From JAIQFR01 sp041494445 (GTDB taxonomy: Bacteria; Acidobacteriota; Polarisedimenticolia; Polarisedimenticolales; JAIQFR01), in assembly GCA_041494445.1 (NCBI GenBank), contig JBGQAU010000071.1:1-17345 (forward strand): 17,345 nt of DNA, written 5' to 3'. A program made the position numbers and the translations under genes. The notes under the pieces are model-generated. The model worked only from the letters and a program-made list of their open reading frames with translations, was not told the DNA's origin and ran no database searches. Shown here piece by piece: positions 15,176 to 17,345 of this stretch (positions within the stretch are counted from its first letter, which is position 1; each line of letters starts with the position of its first letter).

Positions 15176-16069
15176 CTAGGCGTGCTTCTTGGGCTTCTTA
15201 TCGATCGGATTGAACTGCCCGGGGTTCGCCAGGGTCGAGTTGCACTTCAGGCGGGTCGTGGCGCCCACGTAGTCGCCGTTGACCGCCGGGGAGTCGAACT
15301 GCATCTGGACGCCGTAGAACACGTCATTGCCCGCCCCAGCGAGCGAGCAGTCCTGCGCGAAGCCGGTGATCGTCGGGGCCGACCCGGCGTACGGGAGCGT
15401 CTGAACCAGCGTATAGGCCCCAGGCAGCCGGCCCGGGTCGGCGGTGCCGAAGGCACGCATCAGGCGGTAACCGGTGATGATGCTCGTCGGCGTCCCCGTC
15501 GGACCGAAGAAGGCGTTCGCCACGTCGTCGAAGTTCATGTTCAGCGACACGACGTTGCCCACCTTGTTCGCCACGCTGATCCGCGGACGCGGAATCGGCC
15601 GGAACGTCCAGCTGGAGCTGTAGAAGTAGTAGTTGGCGCCGCAGCTAAAGCATTGGGTTGCGTTCCCGATCGCGAACTTCGCGCCCGTGCCATCCAGGGT
15701 CGTGGTATCGACCATCGCGACCATCTGGCCGGTAGGGCACCCAGTGGTGAGCTCGCTGCACCCCTCGCCGCCGTTCAGGCCGTTGATGTACCACTTACCA
15801 CCGTACGGCTTGAACCAGCTACTGGTAGCGCAGACGCCGCCGTCGTTGGCCGAGGCGTACGCGCCGGTCTGCCAGAAGTGGCCCACGAGTCCATTCGTGC
15901 CGAAGTTCGTGTTGGCATCCGCCCCCGGGTACGAGTAGTAGAAAGCCGCCGTTTGCGCATCCCACTGCGAGAACGATTGCCCCGGGGCGCAGGCTGCCCC
16001 CGCGTTAGTGGCGCCCAGCACGACGAGCGCCGCGAATCCAAGGAACAGAGTCAGTGTTCTTACCTTCAT
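15176..16069 (-). CDS. Secreted eight-cysteine protein of unknown function
   Basis: 297 residues. A clear Sec signal peptide (KVRTLTLFLGFAALVVLGATNAGA, split as basic head, hydrophobic core, AGA cleavage site near residue 25) is followed by a Tyr/Trp/Gly/Asn-rich mature part. There are eight cysteines after the signal, an even number consistent with disulfides in the periplasm or outside the cell; two sit in a CFSC (CxxC) motif near the middle. The C-terminal half has a beta-sandwich or fibronectin-like feel (SVANKVGNVVSLNMNFDD, SIITGYRLMRAFG), and the protein ends in a lysine-rich KKPKKHA. GGAGGAAT lies eight bases before the ATG. Its gene starts 19 bp after the tandem-repeat protein and shares that operon. 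I do not recognise the family. Confidence 0.75.
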   Translation of the reverse strand: MKVRTLTLFLGFAALVVLGATNAGAACAPGQSFSQWDAQTAAFYYSYPGADANTNFGTNGLVGHFWQTGAYASANDGGVCATSSWFKPYGGKWYINGLNGGEGCSELTTGCPTGQMVAMVDTTTLDGTGAKFAIGNATQCFSCGANYYFYSSSWTFRPIPRPRISVANKVGNVVSLNMNFDDVANAFFGPTGTPTSIITGYRLMRAFGTADPGRLPGAYTLVQTLPYAGSAPTITGFAQDCSLAGAGNDVFYGVQMQFDSPAVNGDYVGATTRLKCNSTLANPGQFNPIDKKPKKHA

Positions 16070-16088
16070 TTAAGATTCCTCCCCTGGC

Positions 16089-16754
16089 TCAATAATGCGA
16101 CGGCGTGTAGTTCGTCGTCGTGTTCATCTTGATGAAGTAGGCCTCTCCGGGCGTCAGGTTGAAGTCCGCGGCGGAGCCCTTGCGGCCGGTGTACGCCTGG
16201 AAGGCGTCGGTGGACTTGATGAACTTCTGGACCTGGGCGACGTTGGCAAGCGTGATGTCGTCCAGCAGCCCCTTCGCGGTGGCCGCGGTCTGATGGTAGT
16301 TGTACGCGTAGAGGTTGTTCCCGGACTTCGACACACCGGCCTGCGTCGCGTTCAGCGTGTACGCCAGGGTCGGGTCGTCGGAGCCGACCACGATGTAGTT
16401 CGTCGCCGTGTTCATCTTCACGAACAGCCCCTCGCCGGCCACGAGGGCGAAGTCGGCGCCCGATCCCTTGCGCCCGGTGTACGCCTGGAAGGCGTCGGTG
16501 GACTTGATGAACTTCTGGACCTGGGCGACGTTGGCGAGCGTGATGTCGGTCATTAGGTTGTTCGCCGTGTTCAGGCCGGTCTGGCGGAGATCCGGGAGCG
16601 CCAACACATTGGTCCCCGACTTGGACGTGCCAGCCAGCGTCTGGTTCAGGGTGTAGTTCAACTTGAAGCCCATGTTGGAGGCGAGGAGGCCGCCAGCCAT
16701 GACCACCACGGCGAGAGCGACGATCATCACCCCGACGAACTGTCTCTTGTTCAT
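16089..16754 (-). CDS. Exported protein built of two 96-residue tandem repeats
   Basis: 221 residues. MNKRQFVGVMIVALAVVVMAGGLLASNMGF is an N-terminal signal or anchor (written here in segments: basic MNKRQF, hydrophobic core 7-24, ASNMGF). Two repeats follow, about 32-127 and 128-221. Each has YTLNxTxAGxSKSGxN, then DITLANVAQVQKFIKSTDAF and QAYTGRKGS, then PGEaxFIKMNTxTNY. The ATG at 16754-16752 is chosen over one eleven codons upstream because the upstream codons are translated from the GGAGGAGGAGAAGGA ribosome site itself. A promoter lies about 110 bp upstream. It has no cysteines in the repeats. It may be a surface or matrix protein expressed with the secreted cysteine protein that follows; function is unknown. 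Confidence 0.8.
   Translation of the reverse strand: MNKRQFVGVMIVALAVVVMAGGLLASNMGFKLNYTLNQTLAGTSKSGTNVLALPDLRQTGLNTANNLMTDITLANVAQVQKFIKSTDAFQAYTGRKGSGADFALVAGEGLFVKMNTATNYIVVGSDDPTLAYTLNATQAGVSKSGNNLYAYNYHQTAATAKGLLDDITLANVAQVQKFIKSTDAFQAYTGRKGSAADFNLTPGEAYFIKMNTTTNYTPSHY
16177..16260. repeat. Direct repeat, copy 1 (period 288 bp)
   Basis: These 84 bp recur at 16465-16548 with only two differences (positions 16185 and 16248), an exact offset of 288 bp or 96 codons. They encode the central block of the C-terminal repeat of the tandem-repeat protein. Flanking repeat segments are clearly diverged, so this block has been homogenised or recently copied. Confidence 0.9.
16465..16548. repeat. Direct repeat, copy 2 (period 288 bp)
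   Basis: Partner of 16177-16260: 82 of 84 bases are identical. It encodes residues about 69-96, the central block of the N-terminal repeat of the same protein. Confidence 0.9.
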
Positions 16755-16864
16755 TCCTTCTCCTCCTCCGAGGTCAATTTGCCGCACCCGGTGACGCAGT
16801 CAAGCTTCCCTCCTCGCGACCCCGCCCCGGGACGTGGACACCAAGCCCACGCGATACCCGGAGT

Positions 16865-16892
16865 AATTTACGGGATTCGGCGGAATCGTCAA
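16865..16892 (-). promoter_or_regulatory. Promoter for the exported tandem-repeat protein operon
   Basis: On the minus strand TTGACG (16892-16887), a 16-base spacer and TAAATT (16870-16865) match sigma70 boxes at 5/6 and 4/6. Transcription would start near 16858, leaving a leader of about 100 nt before the ATG at 16754 with a very strong Shine-Dalgarno. It stands out as an AT-rich patch in the 192-bp gap; no terminator for the gene upstream is apparent. Confidence 0.55.
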
Positions 16893-16946
16893 GGAGAGAA
16901 CCCCCCCCGTTCCGAGCGCAGCTGGTTAGACGAAAGTAAGACAAAG

Positions 16947-17345
16947 CTAATCGATCCTATAAAAAACGATGTCCGATCCGTCCCGGACCGGGTCGGCGTA
17001 GGCGCCGTTCCGGACCTTCACCCCACGCTCGCAGTCGAACCGGTCAGGGACCTTCGATTTGCAAACGTAGTGGCTCTTTTGCCCGTTCGCAATGTTGAAG
17101 ACCACCTGGCCGTTCCGCTTCTCGATCGTGAGATGCGGGGACTGCGACGTTCCCACGTAAGTACCGGCGTGCCCCAGGAGCAGCACGAGGGCCACCCCCA
17201 GCATGACCGGAAGCAGTCCGGCCAGGGCCAGCCTGCGCGCCGGCAGGAACAGGGAGGCTGGCGCCGCCGGATCGTGAGCGGGGTCGAGGGTCTCGTCGAC
17301 GATCCTGGCGCGGGCATGGGCGCTCAGGATCTCGTCGGTGCCCCC
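16947..17345 (-). CDS. Membrane-anchored protein, C-terminal part (partial)
   Basis: The frame ending at TAG 16949-16947 stays open to the window edge, giving at least 132 residues; the true start lies beyond base 17345. An ATG at 17204 would cut the membrane segment and is unlikely to be the start. The visible part begins TDEILSAHARARIVDETLD, a soluble helical segment, then PARRLALAGLLPVMLGVAL plus VLLLGH as one membrane span, then a C-terminal exported domain of about 75 residues (LTIEKRNGQVVFNIANGQ, YVCKSKVPDRFDCERG) with two cysteines eleven positions apart that could pair. The layout resembles anti-sigma-like or other single-pass sensors, but no zinc-finger motif is visible in the part present. 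Family not recognised. Confidence 0.65.
   Translation of the reverse strand, partial: GGTDEILSAHARARIVDETLDPAHDPAAPASLFLPARRLALAGLLPVMLGVALVLLLGHAGTYVGTSQSPHLTIEKRNGQVVFNIANGQKSHYVCKSKVPDRFDCERGVKVRNGAYADPVRDGSDIVFYRID

Noticed and set aside
1..17345. tRNA, rRNA, CRISPR, transposon, riboswitch or phage features
   Set aside because: I saw no repeat-spacer pattern, transposase or integrase motif, terminal inverted repeats or tRNA-like arm set in any intergenic region, all of which are under 220 bp.

Overview
The window is uniformly GC-rich (roughly 70% by eye), gene-dense chromosomal DNA with no sign of phage, insertion sequences, tRNA, rRNA or CRISPR. Many GTG starts, several stop/start overlaps, promoters placed almost on top of start codons, and many TPR-bearing membrane or periplasmic proteins suggest a Gram-negative, GC-rich, probably environmental bacterium such as an Acidobacteriota, Myxococcota or related candidate-phylum member. 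This placement is inference; no marker gene fixes it.

Layout. 1-444 (+) is the C-terminal end of a family 2 glycosyltransferase. 470-3179 (-) is a translationally overlapped three-gene operon: a small lipoprotein, RNase III (rnc), and a secreted DUF4097-like repeat protein. Divergent from it, 3249-4814 (+) encodes a TMTC-like multi-membrane protein with C-terminal TPRs. 4843-5734 (+) is a compact two-gene module, an HTH regulator and a DxD nucleotidyltransferase-fold protein, behind a promoter that contains an imperfect palindrome; it resembles a toxin-antitoxin or phase-defence pair. 5731-7829 (-) is a second, paralogous lipoprotein plus DUF4097-like pair, this time without rnc.

8042-15055 (-) is a probable operon of three large membrane/periplasmic proteins that all end in TPR-type repeats: a sulfatase-fold lipoprotein that has lost its nucleophile and metal ligands (likely pseudoenzyme), a second sulfatase-fold lipoprotein with an apparent Thr nucleophile and intact ligands, and a fused MFS-like/spermidine-synthase-like/TPR protein. 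A double hairpin (15101-15153) separates this from 15176-16754 (-), a two-gene operon for exported proteins: one made of two 96-residue tandem repeats, the other an eight-cysteine secreted protein. The window ends in a partial membrane-anchored protein (16947-17345, -).

The overall theme is the cell envelope: glycosyl transfer, lipoproteins, exported repeat proteins and alkaline-phosphatase-superfamily enzymes. The most notable items are the duplicated lipoprotein/DUF4097 module (one copy wrapped around rnc), the HTH/nucleotidyltransferase pair lying between the two copies, and the adjacent active/inactive sulfatase pair.
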